From Oryzicola mucosus (lineage in GTDB: Bacteria; Pseudomonadota; Alphaproteobacteria; Rhizobiales; Rhizobiaceae): a DNA stretch of 64,000 nucleotides. The DNA lies in contig NZ_JACVVX010000002.1 in the NCBI RefSeq assembly GCF_014534685.1, positions 124,001 to 188,000 on the forward strand, written 5' to 3'. Below the pieces are notes generated by a model. The model searched no databases and was not told where the DNA came from. It was given only the letters and a program-made list of their open reading frames with translations. The translations under genes were made by a program, and so were the position numbers. Shown here one piece after another: positions 13,559 through 22,736 of the stretch. How positions within the stretch are numbered: the first letter of the stretch is position 1; every line of letters starts with the position of its first letter.

Positions 13559-14035
13559 TCAAAGAACGGCCGGAATTTCCTCGACAACCAGATCGAGTTC
13601 GGTTTCGCCAGTCGCAACCACGCGCACCCGCGCGCCCGCGGGCAGATCCGGCCCGGCGACGCGCCACATCGTATCGCCGAGTTGAATGCGTCCACGTCCC
13701 TCGCGGATCGGCTCGGTCAGGGTCGCGGTGCGACCGACCATCTGGGCGCTGCGCCGGTTGAGGAAAGGCTGGTCGCTAGTGTCCTTGCGGTTGGCTGTGA
13801 TGGTCCGCCCTGCGAAGGCGGCGACAAGAGCCAGCACGAGAAACACGATGACCTGAACCTGCCAGCCCCAGAACGCCGTGCCGGCGAGGGCCAGCGACAG
13901 CGCGCCGGTGATCAAGGCCGCGATGCCGACCCAGAGCAGAAACACGCCGGGCATGAAGATTTCGAGCACGAGCAGGACCAGGCCGAGCAGCATCCAGTTC
14001 CAGGGGCCAAGCTCAAGGATCAGATCGTAGATCAC
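13559..14035 (-). CDS. NfeD family membrane protein
   Basis: 158 residues starting at a GTG preceded by GGAGGA; the ORF can be extended upstream but that part overlaps the SPFH gene and is Arg-rich shadow. Three or so hydrophobic segments lie between residues 10 and 85, followed by a C-terminal OB-fold domain (VGRTATLTEPIREGRGRI, GARVRVVATGETELDLVVE). NfeD proteins pair with SPFH/stomatin proteins in membrane microdomain complexes; the SPFH gene is directly upstream, 97 bases away, in the same orientation. Exact function unknown. Confidence 0.88.
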   Translation of the reverse strand: MIYDLILELGPWNWMLLGLVLLVLEIFMPGVFLLWVGIAALITGALSLALAGTAFWGWQVQVIVFLVLALVAAFAGRTITANRKDTSDQPFLNRRSAQMVGRTATLTEPIREGRGRIQLGDTMWRVAGPDLPAGARVRVVATGETELDLVVEEIPAVL

Positions 14036-14132
14036 CGCATTCTCCTCCAGCCGCAGCGGGCCTGTGGCTACCCGAGATGGTGCAAGTCGCTCGCTCCACT
14101 CGTCATCATCGCAAAGCGCTCGGTAGGCGGTG

Positions 14133-15083
14133 CTAAGCCTGATCCGGCGTAATGCGAGGCGGACGATTGGTCGAGCGCGGCTGTTGCGGGTTTGCGCTGT
14201 CGCCGAACACCTCGCGGGCAATGGCGCCGATGCCGCCGAGCGAGCCGATCAGCGCGGACGCTTCCATCGGGAACAGCACGATCTTGTTGTTGTTCGAAGA
14301 GCCGATCTTGGCCAGGGCCTCGGTGTACTTCTGCGCCACGAAGTAGTTGATGGCCTGCACGTCGCCCTTGGCGATGGCTTCGGAAACCACCTGCGTCGCG
14401 CGCGCTTCAGCTTCCGCCGAGCGCTCGCGGGCTTCGGCGTCGCGGAAGGCGGCTTCCTTGCGGCCCTCGGCTTCCAAAACTTGAGCCGCCTTGAGGCCTT
14501 CCGCCTCCAGGATCTGGGCGCGCTTGTTGCGCTCGGCCATCATCTGGCGCGCCATGGATTCGACCATGTTGGCAGGCGGGTTGATGTCCTTGATCTCGAT
14601 GCGGGTGATCTTGATGCCCCAGGGATGCGCCGCTTCGTCGACCACGCGCAGCAACCGATCGTTGATCGCATCGCGGTTCGACAGCAACTCGTCGAGGTCC
14701 ATGGAGCCCATGACCGTTCTGATGTTGGTCATGGTCAGGTTGAGGATCGCGTTCTCCAGACCTGACACCTGGTAGGCCGCCTGCGGCGCACTCAAGACCT
14801 GATAAAACGCCACCCCATCCACCGCCACAATGGCGTTGTCGCGGGTGATGACCTCTTGCGTCGGTACATCGAGCACCTGTTCCATCATGTTCAAGCGTGC
14901 GCCGATACGGTCGATGAAGGGGATGATCAGGTTGAGGCCGGGTGTCAGCGTCTTGGTGTAGCGGCCAAAGCGCTCGACCGTGTAGTTGTTTCCCTGTGGC
15001 ACCGTCTTGATCGATGCAAAGAGGAACAGCAAAACCAGAATCACCAGGATCGGGATGATGATGTCGGGACCGGTCAGTTGCAT
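14133..15083 (-). CDS. SPFH/Band 7 (stomatin-like, QmcA-type) protein
   Basis: 316 residues. One N-terminal transmembrane anchor (about 7-26, ending FASIKTV), then the SPFH domain from about 25 to 210 ([21 protein letters not shown] is the family's start), a long Ala/Glu/Arg-rich coiled coil (about 190-255), and a Pro-rich tail. It is expected to oligomerise on the inner membrane and act with the adjacent NfeD protein, possibly tuning the FtsH protease. The ATG at 15083 follows GGAGAG with good spacing. Confidence 0.93.
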   Translation of the reverse strand: MQLTGPDIIIPILVILVLLFLFASIKTVPQGNNYTVERFGRYTKTLTPGLNLIIPFIDRIGARLNMMEQVLDVPTQEVITRDNAIVAVDGVAFYQVLSAPQAAYQVSGLENAILNLTMTNIRTVMGSMDLDELLSNRDAINDRLLRVVDEAAHPWGIKITRIEIKDINPPANMVESMARQMMAERNKRAQILEAEGLKAAQVLEAEGRKEAAFRDAEARERSAEAEARATQVVSEAIAKGDVQAINYFVAQKYTEALAKIGSSNNNKIVLFPMEASALIGSLGGIGAIAREVFGDSANPQQPRSTNRPPRITPDQA

Positions 15084-15201
15084 GGTTTTCTCTCCTGGCG
15101 GGCTGGTGTCTGAAATCCGTCCCGCAGACGTAGCGCATCGGCCGTGAAACCGGAATCGGTTTCTTGACCCTAAGTGGATCTAAGCCGTTCGCCGCCGGAT
15201 G

Positions 15202-16266
15202 TCATACCCATCCCGACAGTTCGCGACGCACCAGCGTTTCGATCACGGCCATGCCTTCTTCGCTGTCGTTGAGGCATGGAATATGGGTAAAGTTCTTGCC
15301 GCCTGCGTGATGGAAGATTTCACCGGCTTCGCCGGCAATTTCCTCCAGCGTTTCCAGGCAATCGGAAACGAAGCCGGGATTGAACACGGCAATCGACTTG
15401 ACGCCTTCCTTGGCGAGCTTTTCCACCGTCATGTCGGTATAGGGCTGCATCCATTCTTCGGGTCCGAAGCGCGACTGGAAGCAGCCGATCAGCTTCTTCT
15501 CGTCCCAGCCAAGCCGCTCGCGCAGAAGCCGCGTCGTCTTCCAGCAATGGCATGGGTAGGGATCGCCGCGCTTGAAATAGCTCTGCGGGATGCCGTGATA
15601 GGAGGCAATGACCACCTCCGGCTCGAAGTCGAGCGCGGCGAGATGCTTTTCGATCGAACGGGCGAGAGCCTCGATATAGACCGGCTCGTCCTGGTAGGAC
15701 GGAACCGTGCGCACGGCCGGCTGGAAGCGCAGCTTCATCAGCGCCTCGAAGAACTTGTCGTTCACCGTGGCCGTCGTGGTCGCCGAATATTGCGGGTAGA
15801 GCGGGAACATGACGATGCGCTGGCAGCCGGCGGCAAGCATCTTCTGGACGACGCTTTCCATCGACGGGTTGCCGTAGCGCATCGCCCAGTCGACCACAAC
15901 ATGGTCGTGATCCGCCAACGACATAGCGAGCTTTTCCGACTGGGCGCGGGTGAAGGTGCGCAGCGGCGATTCGTTGCGCTCCTTGTTCCAGATCAGATCA
16001 TAGGCTGCGCCCGATTTCTTCGGACGGGTGTTGAGCACGATGCCATGCAGGATCGGCAGCCAGAGCGCGCGCGGCCATTCGATGACGCGTTTGTCGGAAA
16101 GGAACTCCCTAAGGTAGCGCCGCATCGACTTGACGTCCGTAGCGTCGGGTGTGCCGAGATTGACCAGCAGAACGCCCACCTTGTCGACCCTCACCACCGG
16201 GTGTTGCGGCGGCAAAGGACCGAGAGCCTTGGCGGCCTTCAGGTCAATTGTGGTGTTGAGGGTCAT
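15202..16266 (-). CDS. hemH: Ferrochelatase
   Basis: Inserts Fe2+ into protoporphyrin IX, the last step of protoheme synthesis. 354 residues. The N-terminal signature VGVLLVNLGTPDA lies at about 30-42, the active-site His is in SYHGIPQSY (about 222-230), and the second conserved acidic block is DCLETLEEI (about 302-310). Monocistronic as far as visible, reading away from the SPFH gene. Nothing in the sequence suggests truncation. Confidence 0.97.
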   Translation of the reverse strand: MTLNTTIDLKAAKALGPLPPQHPVVRVDKVGVLLVNLGTPDATDVKSMRRYLREFLSDKRVIEWPRALWLPILHGIVLNTRPKKSGAAYDLIWNKERNESPLRTFTRAQSEKLAMSLADHDHVVVDWAMRYGNPSMESVVQKMLAAGCQRIVMFPLYPQYSATTTATVNDKFFEALMKLRFQPAVRTVPSYQDEPVYIEALARSIEKHLAALDFEPEVVIASYHGIPQSYFKRGDPYPCHCWKTTRLLRERLGWDEKKLIGCFQSRFGPEEWMQPYTDMTVEKLAKEGVKSIAVFNPGFVSDCLETLEEIAGEAGEIFHHAGGKNFTHIPCLNDSEEGMAVIETLVRRELSGWV

Positions 16267-16350
16267 GGTCGGTCTCCGATCTCGCTCTTGCCTATCCCAA
16301 CCGCAGCCGCCTTAGAATGCAGCGTGTAGCCGCAGGCGAGCACAGGAATG

Positions 16351-16386
16351 AAAAGACCCGCCCGGAGCGTTCCGAGCGGGTCTTGT
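16351..16386 (-). terminator. Terminator after the 5'-nucleotidase-LysM gene
   Basis: AAGACCCGC (16353-16361) pairs with GCGGGTCTT (16376-16384), with an inner CGGA/TCCG stem and GCGT loop. On the minus strand the hairpin runs into TTTT, which fits a terminator for the upstream minus-strand gene and insulates hemH. Confidence 0.8.
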
Positions 16387-16405
16387 CGGTCAGAGCTTAT
16401 ACGGC

Positions 16406-18538
16406 TCAGTTGGCCGCCGGGATCACCAGTGTCTCGCCGATCGTCAGGTGCCGTGCGCGCGCGTCGGGGTTGGCTTCGGAAATCAAGCGCCACTTCAGCG
16501 GATCGCCATATTTGGCCTCTGCCAGATCCCAGAACGTGTCGCCTGCAATGATGGTGTGCGAGCTCTCGGCAGATGCAGCCGACGTGCCTGGGGTTGCCGG
16601 TGCGGGAGCAGAAGGTGTTGCCGGGGCCGGCGCAGGTGCGGCCGGTGCTGGAGCAGACGGCGCAGGTTCAGCCGGTGCTGGCGCTGCGGGTGCCGCCGGT
16701 GTCGCAGGGGTGCCCTCGATCTTTGGCGGGGTGTTGGCGATGTCGCTGGAGCCGGCCGGAGGTGCCGGCATGGCCGGTGCAGGTGCTTCAGCTGCCGGCG
16801 CGGAGGGGGAAGCCGCGGGCGGGGTCGCAGGAGCGGTTGGCGCAGCCGGTGCAGCAGGCGTAGCCGGGGCGGCGGGTTCCGCCGGCGTTGCCGCGGGTTC
16901 CGCAGGCTTCGGCTCCGCCGGCGTTGCCTGTGCCAGTTGGGTGATACGGCCGTCGAGCTTGGGGGTGAAGGGGCGGTTCTTGCCGAGATAGTCGGCCACC
17001 ACCTGTTCCAGGCTCGGGCCGTAATCGTAAGCGTTCTGGCCATTGGATGCGAAGAGCTTGTAGCCGTCGCCGCCCTGGCGGACATAATTGTTGGTCGCCA
17101 CCGTGTAGACCTTGGCCTCGTCGATCGGCGCCCAGTTGCCGCCGTCCATCACTTCGACCGATTTGATGCGGCCTTCATTCGGCTTTACCGATTTGTCGAA
17201 CGAATATTTCAGGCCGGCGACCTGAGGGAACTTGCCCTTGCCTTCCTCAATCTCGCTGACGCCTGCCTCCAGCGAAGCGACGATGTCCTTGCCGGAAAGC
17301 TGGAAGGTGGCAAGCGTGTTCTGGAACGGCAGCACCGTCAGAACCTCGCCCATGGTGATGACGCCCTGGTCGATGGAGGCGCGGATGCCGCCGCCGTTCT
17401 GGAACACGATGGTGACGCCTTGATCCTTGACGCGATCGAGGATCGCATCGGAGATCAGATTGCCCATCTCGCATTCCTTGGCGCGGCAGGTCTCGCGGCT
17501 GCCGTCGATCATGGCGGTCGCCTCGGAAACTTCCTTGTTCTTCAGCTCCTCGATGGGCGCGCCGAGTTCCTTGATGCGGGCGAGAACGGCCTCATCCGGC
17601 TTGATCGCGTTGTCGAGGAAAAGGGGGTCGCCATTGGCTTCCTTGACGACGCCATTGTCGTCGAAGACGACTTTGAACTCGCCGAGATATTTCGAATAGG
17701 AGGCCGCCTGGGTGACGGGCACCTTATACCCTTCGGGGTTGTCGACCATCGTGGGATAGGGGCCCTCGGCCTTGGCGTCCGTGTTAGACAGCAGCGAGTG
17801 CGAGTGACCGCCGACCACCACGTCGACGCCGGGGATCTTGGCGATCAGCTCCTTGTCGCGGGGATAGCCGACATGCGTCAGCGCGATGATCTTGTTCACC
17901 CCTTCCGCCTTCAGCTTCTCGACTTCGGCGGTGATCGTCTTGATGTCGTCCTCGATGGTGATGTTCGGGCCAGGGGAGGCGACTTCGGGCGTGTCGTTGG
18001 TCACGGCGCCGACGATGCCGATCTTCTGGCCGCCGACCTCGATCACCATCGACGGCTTGATGCGGTCGCCGACCTTCGACTGCGCGTTGGGATGAACATT
18101 GGCGCTCAGCACTGGAAATTCGATTTTTTCCAGGAATGGCACCAGCGCCTCTTCGCCATCGTCGAACTCGTGGTTGCCCACGGTCATGGCGTCGAATTTC
18201 ATTTGGTTGAGGAATTCGGCTTCCACCGCGCCCTTGTAGGTGGTGTAAAACAGCGAGCCCTGGAAGTTGTCGCCGCCGTTCAGAAGCAGCACGTTCTGGC
18301 CGTCGAGCGCCTTTCGGCGGTCGGCAATGGCGGTCACCAAGCGGGCCGCGCCGCCGATGCACTTGCCTTCCGTTTCTTCCTTTTCGGAACAGGTCGATTC
18401 AGTGGCGTTGTTGGATTCGATGCGGCTGTGCCAGTCGTTGATGTGCAGGATGTTCAACGTGTAATCGGCAAAGGCGCTGCCTGCCGAAATCCCCATTGCC
18501 GACACGGAAAGCGCGGCAAGTGCTGCGAATTTTCTCAT
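16406..18538 (-). CDS. 5'-nucleotidase/UshA-like metallophosphatase with C-terminal LysM domain
   Basis: 710 residues from the ATG at 18538 (GGAG 7 bases upstream); the ORF stays open upstream only as shadow. A signal peptide ends GSAFADY. The metallophosphatase domain begins with ILHINDWHSR (about 28-37) and includes NGGDNFQGS, GNHEFDDG and GGHSHS metal-binding blocks. The 5'-nucleotidase C-terminal substrate domain (about 350-540) has FQNGGGIRASI. Then comes a roughly 125-residue Pro/Ala/Glu linker and a LysM domain (about 660-710: GDTFWDLAEAKYGDPLKWRLI). It probably dephosphorylates extracellular nucleotides while tethered to peptidoglycan; the tether is inferred from LysM. Confidence 0.9.
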   Translation of the reverse strand: MRKFAALAALSVSAMGISAGSAFADYTLNILHINDWHSRIESNNATESTCSEKEETEGKCIGGAARLVTAIADRRKALDGQNVLLLNGGDNFQGSLFYTTYKGAVEAEFLNQMKFDAMTVGNHEFDDGEEALVPFLEKIEFPVLSANVHPNAQSKVGDRIKPSMVIEVGGQKIGIVGAVTNDTPEVASPGPNITIEDDIKTITAEVEKLKAEGVNKIIALTHVGYPRDKELIAKIPGVDVVVGGHSHSLLSNTDAKAEGPYPTMVDNPEGYKVPVTQAASYSKYLGEFKVVFDDNGVVKEANGDPLFLDNAIKPDEAVLARIKELGAPIEELKNKEVSEATAMIDGSRETCRAKECEMGNLISDAILDRVKDQGVTIVFQNGGGIRASIDQGVITMGEVLTVLPFQNTLATFQLSGKDIVASLEAGVSEIEEGKGKFPQVAGLKYSFDKSVKPNEGRIKSVEVMDGGNWAPIDEAKVYTVATNNYVRQGGDGYKLFASNGQNAYDYGPSLEQVVADYLGKNRPFTPKLDGRITQLAQATPAEPKPAEPAATPAEPAAPATPAAPAAPTAPATPPAASPSAPAAEAPAPAMPAPPAGSSDIANTPPKIEGTPATPAAPAAPAPAEPAPSAPAPAAPAPAPATPSAPAPATPGTSAASAESSHTIIAGDTFWDLAEAKYGDPLKWRLISEANPDARARHLTIGETLVIPAAN

Positions 18539-18669
18539 ATGATGTCTCCCGAGTGATCTGGTGCGAGCCATGGAGCCGTTCGCCCGCCGAAACCGGTGCG
18601 TTCTGGGGTCATGTTCACACCCCCGTTTTTCGGATGCAAGGAGAATCCGACCCTGTTCTGGCGACGCGG

Positions 18670-19911
18670 TTAATTCGTGTAGTCGCGCTCGTCGGCTATG
18701 ACCTTGCCATCGTTTGGCAGGCTTCCTTTGCCGGCTATGACGACATCGCCGCTCAGCTTGGTGATATCGCGCAGCGAGGCTGCAACGGCTTCCGACGCGA
18801 TCTCGTCTGCCGGTTCGACATGCAGCGCCATGACGTCGCGCTCGCCGTCGCGCCGAACCACCAGCCGGGCCTTGGCGATCTCGGGATGCCGCTTGACGAT
18901 CTCGGCGATCTGCTTGGGATCGATGAACATGCCCTTGACCTTGGTGCGCTGGTCGGCGCGGCCCATCCAACCCTTGATGCGCATGTTGGTGCGGCCGCAG
19001 GGCGACTGGCCGGGAAGAACAGCCGAGAGGTCGCCGGTGCCGAGCCGGACAAGCGGATAGGCTGGATTCAGACAGGTCACGACCAGTTCGCCAACCTCGC
19101 CGTCCGGCACGGGATCGCCGGTGCCGGGCCGGACGATCTCGACCAGCAGGTTCTCGCTGACGATCATCCCGGGCAGGGGGGTGCCCTCGTCATCGGCACT
19201 TTCATAGGCGATGACGCCGAACTCGGCCGTGGCGAAACATTGCAGCACCGCGATGCCGCGCATGCGGTATTCCGCTCTTAGCGACGGGAACAACGCGCCG
19301 CCCGAAACCAGGCCCAGCGCGATCGAGGACAGGTCCTTGCCTGTCTCTTCCGCGCGATCGAGGATGACCTTGAGGAAGTCGGGCGTGCCGCTGTAGGCTT
19401 TGGGCTTGAGCACCGCAGCCGCGTCGACCTGCATGTCGGTGTTGCCGGTCCCTGCTGGAAAGACCGAGCAGCCCAAGGCACGCGCGCCTTCGTCCATGAA
19501 AAAGGCGCCCGGCGTCATATGATAGGAATAGGCGTTGTGGACCGTATCGCCTTGCCGGATGCCGGCTGCGTACATTGCGCGGGCCACGGCCTTGGCCTCC
19601 GTCTCGCCGCCCTGCGGCTCCCAGATCGGCCCGGGCGACAAGAAGATGCGCTTGCCGACCACAGCATCGGGATCGACGAAGCCGCCAAAGGGCGGCGTGC
19701 GGGCCTGGAAATCCATCAACTCCGGCTTGCGCAGCACCGGCAACCGCGCCAGATCCTCGCGGCTGCGGATGCCAAGGTCATGCCCGTAAAGCCATGAGCG
19801 CAGGCCAGGGAGCTTTTCTGAAGCCGTACTCAGGAAGGGCGCAAGGCGCTCGAAAAATGCCTTTTCGCGCGCCTCGGGACTGCGTGTTTCGTCCGTATCG
19901 AAATGCTTCAC
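18670..19911 (-). CDS. Phenylacetate-CoA ligase-like AMP-forming enzyme
   Basis: 413 residues from a GTG at 19911 that has GGAGG 6 bases upstream; a TTG two codons earlier overlaps that site. It belongs to the PaaK branch of the ANL superfamily: FLSPGPIWEPQGG replaces the usual Ser/Thr/Gly-rich P-loop, YSYHMTPGAF and FATAEFGVIAYES form the adenylate core, RLGTGDLSAV is the hinge block, and GMFIDPKQ plus GKVIADERDY mark the C-terminal domain. No phenylacetate degradation genes are nearby, so the substrate is open; another aryl or alkyl acid is possible. The gene lies between the nucleotidase and omp10. Confidence 0.82.
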   Translation of the reverse strand: MKHFDTDETRSPEAREKAFFERLAPFLSTASEKLPGLRSWLYGHDLGIRSREDLARLPVLRKPELMDFQARTPPFGGFVDPDAVVGKRIFLSPGPIWEPQGGETEAKAVARAMYAAGIRQGDTVHNAYSYHMTPGAFFMDEGARALGCSVFPAGTGNTDMQVDAAAVLKPKAYSGTPDFLKVILDRAEETGKDLSSIALGLVSGGALFPSLRAEYRMRGIAVLQCFATAEFGVIAYESADDEGTPLPGMIVSENLLVEIVRPGTGDPVPDGEVGELVVTCLNPAYPLVRLGTGDLSAVLPGQSPCGRTNMRIKGWMGRADQRTKVKGMFIDPKQIAEIVKRHPEIAKARLVVRRDGERDVMALHVEPADEIASEAVAASLRDITKLSGDVVIAGKGSLPNDGKVIADERDYTN

Positions 19912-19987
19912 CGACAACCTCCCCGTCTTTTGAGGGAAGTTATCGCAACAGCCCGCCGCCCGCGCAAGCGCGCAGGCAACCGATCGT

Positions 19988-20374
19988 TCAGACGCGCCGG
20001 GTCAGCGTGAACTGCTGGTTGGCCGACGATGTGCAGTTGAGCTGATTGAGCGAGACCATCAGGCAGTTGAAGCCGATGGGTGCCTGACGGATCAGCGAGG
20101 TTCCGGTGATCTGGACCGCGTTGGCGCCCGTCATGGTGTAGCTGCCGTCGGACAGGGTCTGGCCGGTGTCGGTGGCAACGGTCTTGAACGAGCCCGCCGA
20201 GAAGGTCGACAGGCCGGTGCCCTTCGCGTCGATCCAGGTACCTTCCACGCCGGTCGGCGCGGGACGGCCGCCCGGACCTCCGGAGGGAGGCGAGCCGGCG
20301 GTGGTGCATGCGGCAAGTGCTGCCGCGAGCAAGGTCATCGACCCCGCCCGAATGATGGTGCGATCAATTTTCAT
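19988..20374 (-). CDS. omp10: Outer-membrane lipoprotein Omp10 homologue
   Basis: 128 residues from the ATG at 20374. A lipoprotein signal peptide ends in the lipobox LAAC, with Cys at about residue 22, followed by a Gly/Pro-rich spacer and a small beta-rich domain. Segments GVEGTWIDAKG, DGSYTMTG, QLNCTSSANQQF and LTRR recall Brucella Omp10, which is known as a surface-exposed lipoprotein. The family has no established enzymatic role. The ORF is open further upstream but those residues look like shadow. Confidence 0.85.
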   Translation of the reverse strand: MKIDRTIIRAGSMTLLAAALAACTTAGSPPSGGPGGRPAPTGVEGTWIDAKGTGLSTFSAGSFKTVATDTGQTLSDGSYTMTGANAVQITGTSLIRQAPIGFNCLMVSLNQLNCTSSANQQFTLTRRV

Positions 20375-20468
20375 ATGCCGTCCTCTCCACATCCGCCTTG
20401 CTTCAATCGCTTGATTTGGCGATGAAAGCAAGGCGGTGCGTCGGATTTGTGTCCCAAAACAGGGCAGA

Positions 20469-21914
20469 TTACCGCACCAGAATATTGCGGAACTGCCACG
20501 GGTCGTCTTGGTCGAGGTCTTCCTCGAACAGGCCGGGCCGGCCTTCGAGCGGGGTCCAGTCGGTGTAATAGCCCGCTGTCGTGCCGAGATAGCTGGACTG
20601 CACTTCGAGGCAGCGGCGATAGTCCATCTCGTCGGCCTCGACGATACCGGCCTCCGGATTTTCCAAAGCCCAGACCATTCCGGCCAGCACCGCCGACGTC
20701 ACCTGCATGCCGGTGGCATTCTGGTAAGGCGCCAGCTTGCGGGCTTCTTCGAGCGTCAGCTGCGAACCGTACCAGTAGGCGTTCTTGTCGTGGCCGTAGA
20801 GCAGGACGCCCAGTTCGTCGCGCCCGTCCACCAGCTCGTTCTCATCGAGGACATGAAGCAGCGGCTGCGGTTTGCCCGCCGCGCCGAACATCTCGTTCAT
20901 CGACAGGATGGCGTCGTTGCACGGATGATAGGCGTAATGGCAGGTCGGGCGATATTTGACTTTCCCCTCCTTCGATCGGACCGTGTAATAGTCCGAAATC
21001 GAAATCGCCTCGTTATGGGTCACCAGCAGGCCGTATTGCGGCCCCGGGGTCGGACACCAGGTGCGCACGCGCGTGTTGGCGCCGGGCTGCTCCAGGAAGA
21101 TCGCCGCCTTGCAGCCTTTCTTTTGCTTCCGGGCGTTTTTCGGCATCCACTTTTCGTGCGAGCCCCAGCCGAGTTCGGCGGGTTGCAGGCCTTCCGAGAT
21201 GAACCCTTCGACCGACCATGTGTTCCAGAAGACGTTGAGCGGCTTGGGCTCCTTCGCACGCTGCGTGTCGCGCTCGGCGATGTGAATACCCTTGACGCCG
21301 GCCTTCTTCATCAGCTTGGCCCAGCCTTCGCGGTCGGACTGTGCCGGTTCCTCGAAGTCGAGTTCCAGATCGCGTGCGAGATTGAGAAGCGCCTGCTTGA
21401 CGAACCAGGAGACCATTCCGGGGTTGGCGCCGCAGGTCGACACGGCGGTCGTGCCGCCCGGGTGCTTGCGGCGCTCGGCCAGCAGTGTTTCGCGCAGCGC
21501 ATAATTGGTGCGCTCGGCATTGTCCTTGTTGTCGTCGAAGTAGAAACCGAGCCAGGGCTCGATGACGGTGTCGATGTAGAGCACGCCGAGCTTGCGGCAG
21601 AGATGCATGAGGTCGACCGATCCGGTATCGACCGACAGGTTGACGCAGAAGCCTTGTCCCCCGCCTTTCGTCAGCAATGGCGTCAGCAGATCCTTGTAGT
21701 TCTCCTTCGTGACCGAGTCCTGGACAAAGGCGATGCCGCGCTCGTCCAGAATTTTCCGATCCGTATCGCGGGGGTCGATGACCGTCATCCGCGATGTGTC
21801 GAACTTGAAATGGCGTTCAATGAGGGGGAGGGTTCCGCGACCGATCGAGCCGAAGCCGATCATCACGATTGGTCCTGTTATCTCACCGTAGACCGGCCAT
21901 TTTGCTTTCGCCAT
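20469..21914 (-). CDS. hss: Homospermidine synthase
   Basis: Makes sym-homospermidine from two putrescines (or putrescine and spermidine) with NAD+, giving the main long polyamine of many rhizobia. 481 residues. The NAD-binding fold is at the N terminus (VMIGFGSIGRGTLPL, about 17-31). The saccharopine-dehydrogenase-like body includes CVNLSVDTGSVDLMHL, STCGANPGMVSWFVKQ and the downstream HEKWMPKNARKQKKG stretch. It complements the ornithine decarboxylase at 41 kb, which supplies putrescine. About 165 bases upstream contain no gene. Confidence 0.93.
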   Translation of the reverse strand: MAKAKWPVYGEITGPIVMIGFGSIGRGTLPLIERHFKFDTSRMTVIDPRDTDRKILDERGIAFVQDSVTKENYKDLLTPLLTKGGGQGFCVNLSVDTGSVDLMHLCRKLGVLYIDTVIEPWLGFYFDDNKDNAERTNYALRETLLAERRKHPGGTTAVSTCGANPGMVSWFVKQALLNLARDLELDFEEPAQSDREGWAKLMKKAGVKGIHIAERDTQRAKEPKPLNVFWNTWSVEGFISEGLQPAELGWGSHEKWMPKNARKQKKGCKAAIFLEQPGANTRVRTWCPTPGPQYGLLVTHNEAISISDYYTVRSKEGKVKYRPTCHYAYHPCNDAILSMNEMFGAAGKPQPLLHVLDENELVDGRDELGVLLYGHDKNAYWYGSQLTLEEARKLAPYQNATGMQVTSAVLAGMVWALENPEAGIVEADEMDYRRCLEVQSSYLGTTAGYYTDWTPLEGRPGLFEEDLDQDDPWQFRNILVR

Positions 21915-22079
21915 TTACGGGGGCACTCCTTTTCTGTTGCTGTGCTTTTCCTATTGTTTGGCTAATCACAGAACTGTGTCACAATAAACCCCAAACTGCA
22001 GGTTTCGTCGGAGATGGTTACCTGCAACGAACTGCTGCTACCACAGTTGCATGACGGTTTCGGGTTGTTTTGCGCCAGT

Positions 22080-22736
22080 TCATCGCAAGGATACTGGAAT
22101 AAGCCCGCGAAGCGAATTGCCGCAGAACAGGCGGGCGTACCGTTCGAGGTCGGCGTGATGAACGATCTTTTCTACAGCCTTGCCGCTCGCAAGCAGTTCT
22201 TCCCGCAAAACCCCGGCCAGCAGGCCGGATGAAAGCGGCGGCGTGACCAAGATGCCGTCATCGCGCTCGGCGAAGATGGTGGTGATCGTGCCTTCGCAGA
22301 TCTCTCCAAGCTCGTTGAGGAGAATGACTTCGTCGGCGTCGTCGCGCGAGAACTCGGCGCGGGCCGCATCGTAAACGCCGCGTCGCGTGGTCTTGTGGCG
22401 CAGCTGAGTGTCCGTCGAATCGAGCTGCGCCTGGGCGATGCGGACGTTCCAGACCGTATCGGCAGGCAGTGGCACAAAGGGTTGTGCGGCCAGATCGATG
22501 GTGCCTGTGGCGGAGAGTTCGAGCCGGACCCGCAGCGCGCCGTTTCCGCGGATGCGGGCCAAGCGATCTCTGATATCGGCCTCGGGATAGACAAAGCCAA
22601 GAACCGCCGACGAGGCAACGAGCCGAGCCAGGTGCCGCTCCAACCTGACGAAGCCGCTCCCGGGTTCCCACCGAAACGTCTCAATCAGCCCGAAGCTGGA
22701 ACCGTTCCCGTCGCGAAGCGCGCTTTCAGAAGGCAT
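22080..22736 (-). CDS. pabC: Class IV aminotransferase, PabC (aminodeoxychorismate lyase)-like
   Basis: 218 residues starting at the ATG at 22736, inside the end of pabB (52-base overlap), behind a GAGGA site. The fold-IV PLP-enzyme hallmarks are present: LIETFRWEPG at the start, RLERHLARL, Lys in LRHKTTRRGVYD as the probable Schiff-base lysine, and EVILLNELGEICEGTITTIF. PabC releases pyruvate from aminodeoxychorismate to give 4-aminobenzoate for folate. Coupling to pabB strongly supports that role; a short branched-chain aminotransferase-like activity is a weaker alternative. Confidence 0.85.
   Translation of the reverse strand: MPSESALRDGNGSSFGLIETFRWEPGSGFVRLERHLARLVASSAVLGFVYPEADIRDRLARIRGNGALRVRLELSATGTIDLAAQPFVPLPADTVWNVRIAQAQLDSTDTQLRHKTTRRGVYDAARAEFSRDDADEVILLNELGEICEGTITTIFAERDDGILVTPPLSSGLLAGVLREELLASGKAVEKIVHHADLERYARLFCGNSLRGLIPVSLR

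Noticed and set aside
16448-18556. 702-residue plus-strand ORF opposite the 5'-nucleotidase gene
   Set aside because: It is the antisense of a real gene with clear domains. Its composition (Arg/Gly/His-rich, no motifs) is the usual shadow in GC-rich DNA.
18539-18970. N-terminal extension of the 5'-nucleotidase ORF
   Set aside because: It is shadow of the PaaK-like gene on the same strand in another frame; the ATG at 18538 has a ribosome site and a signal peptide.
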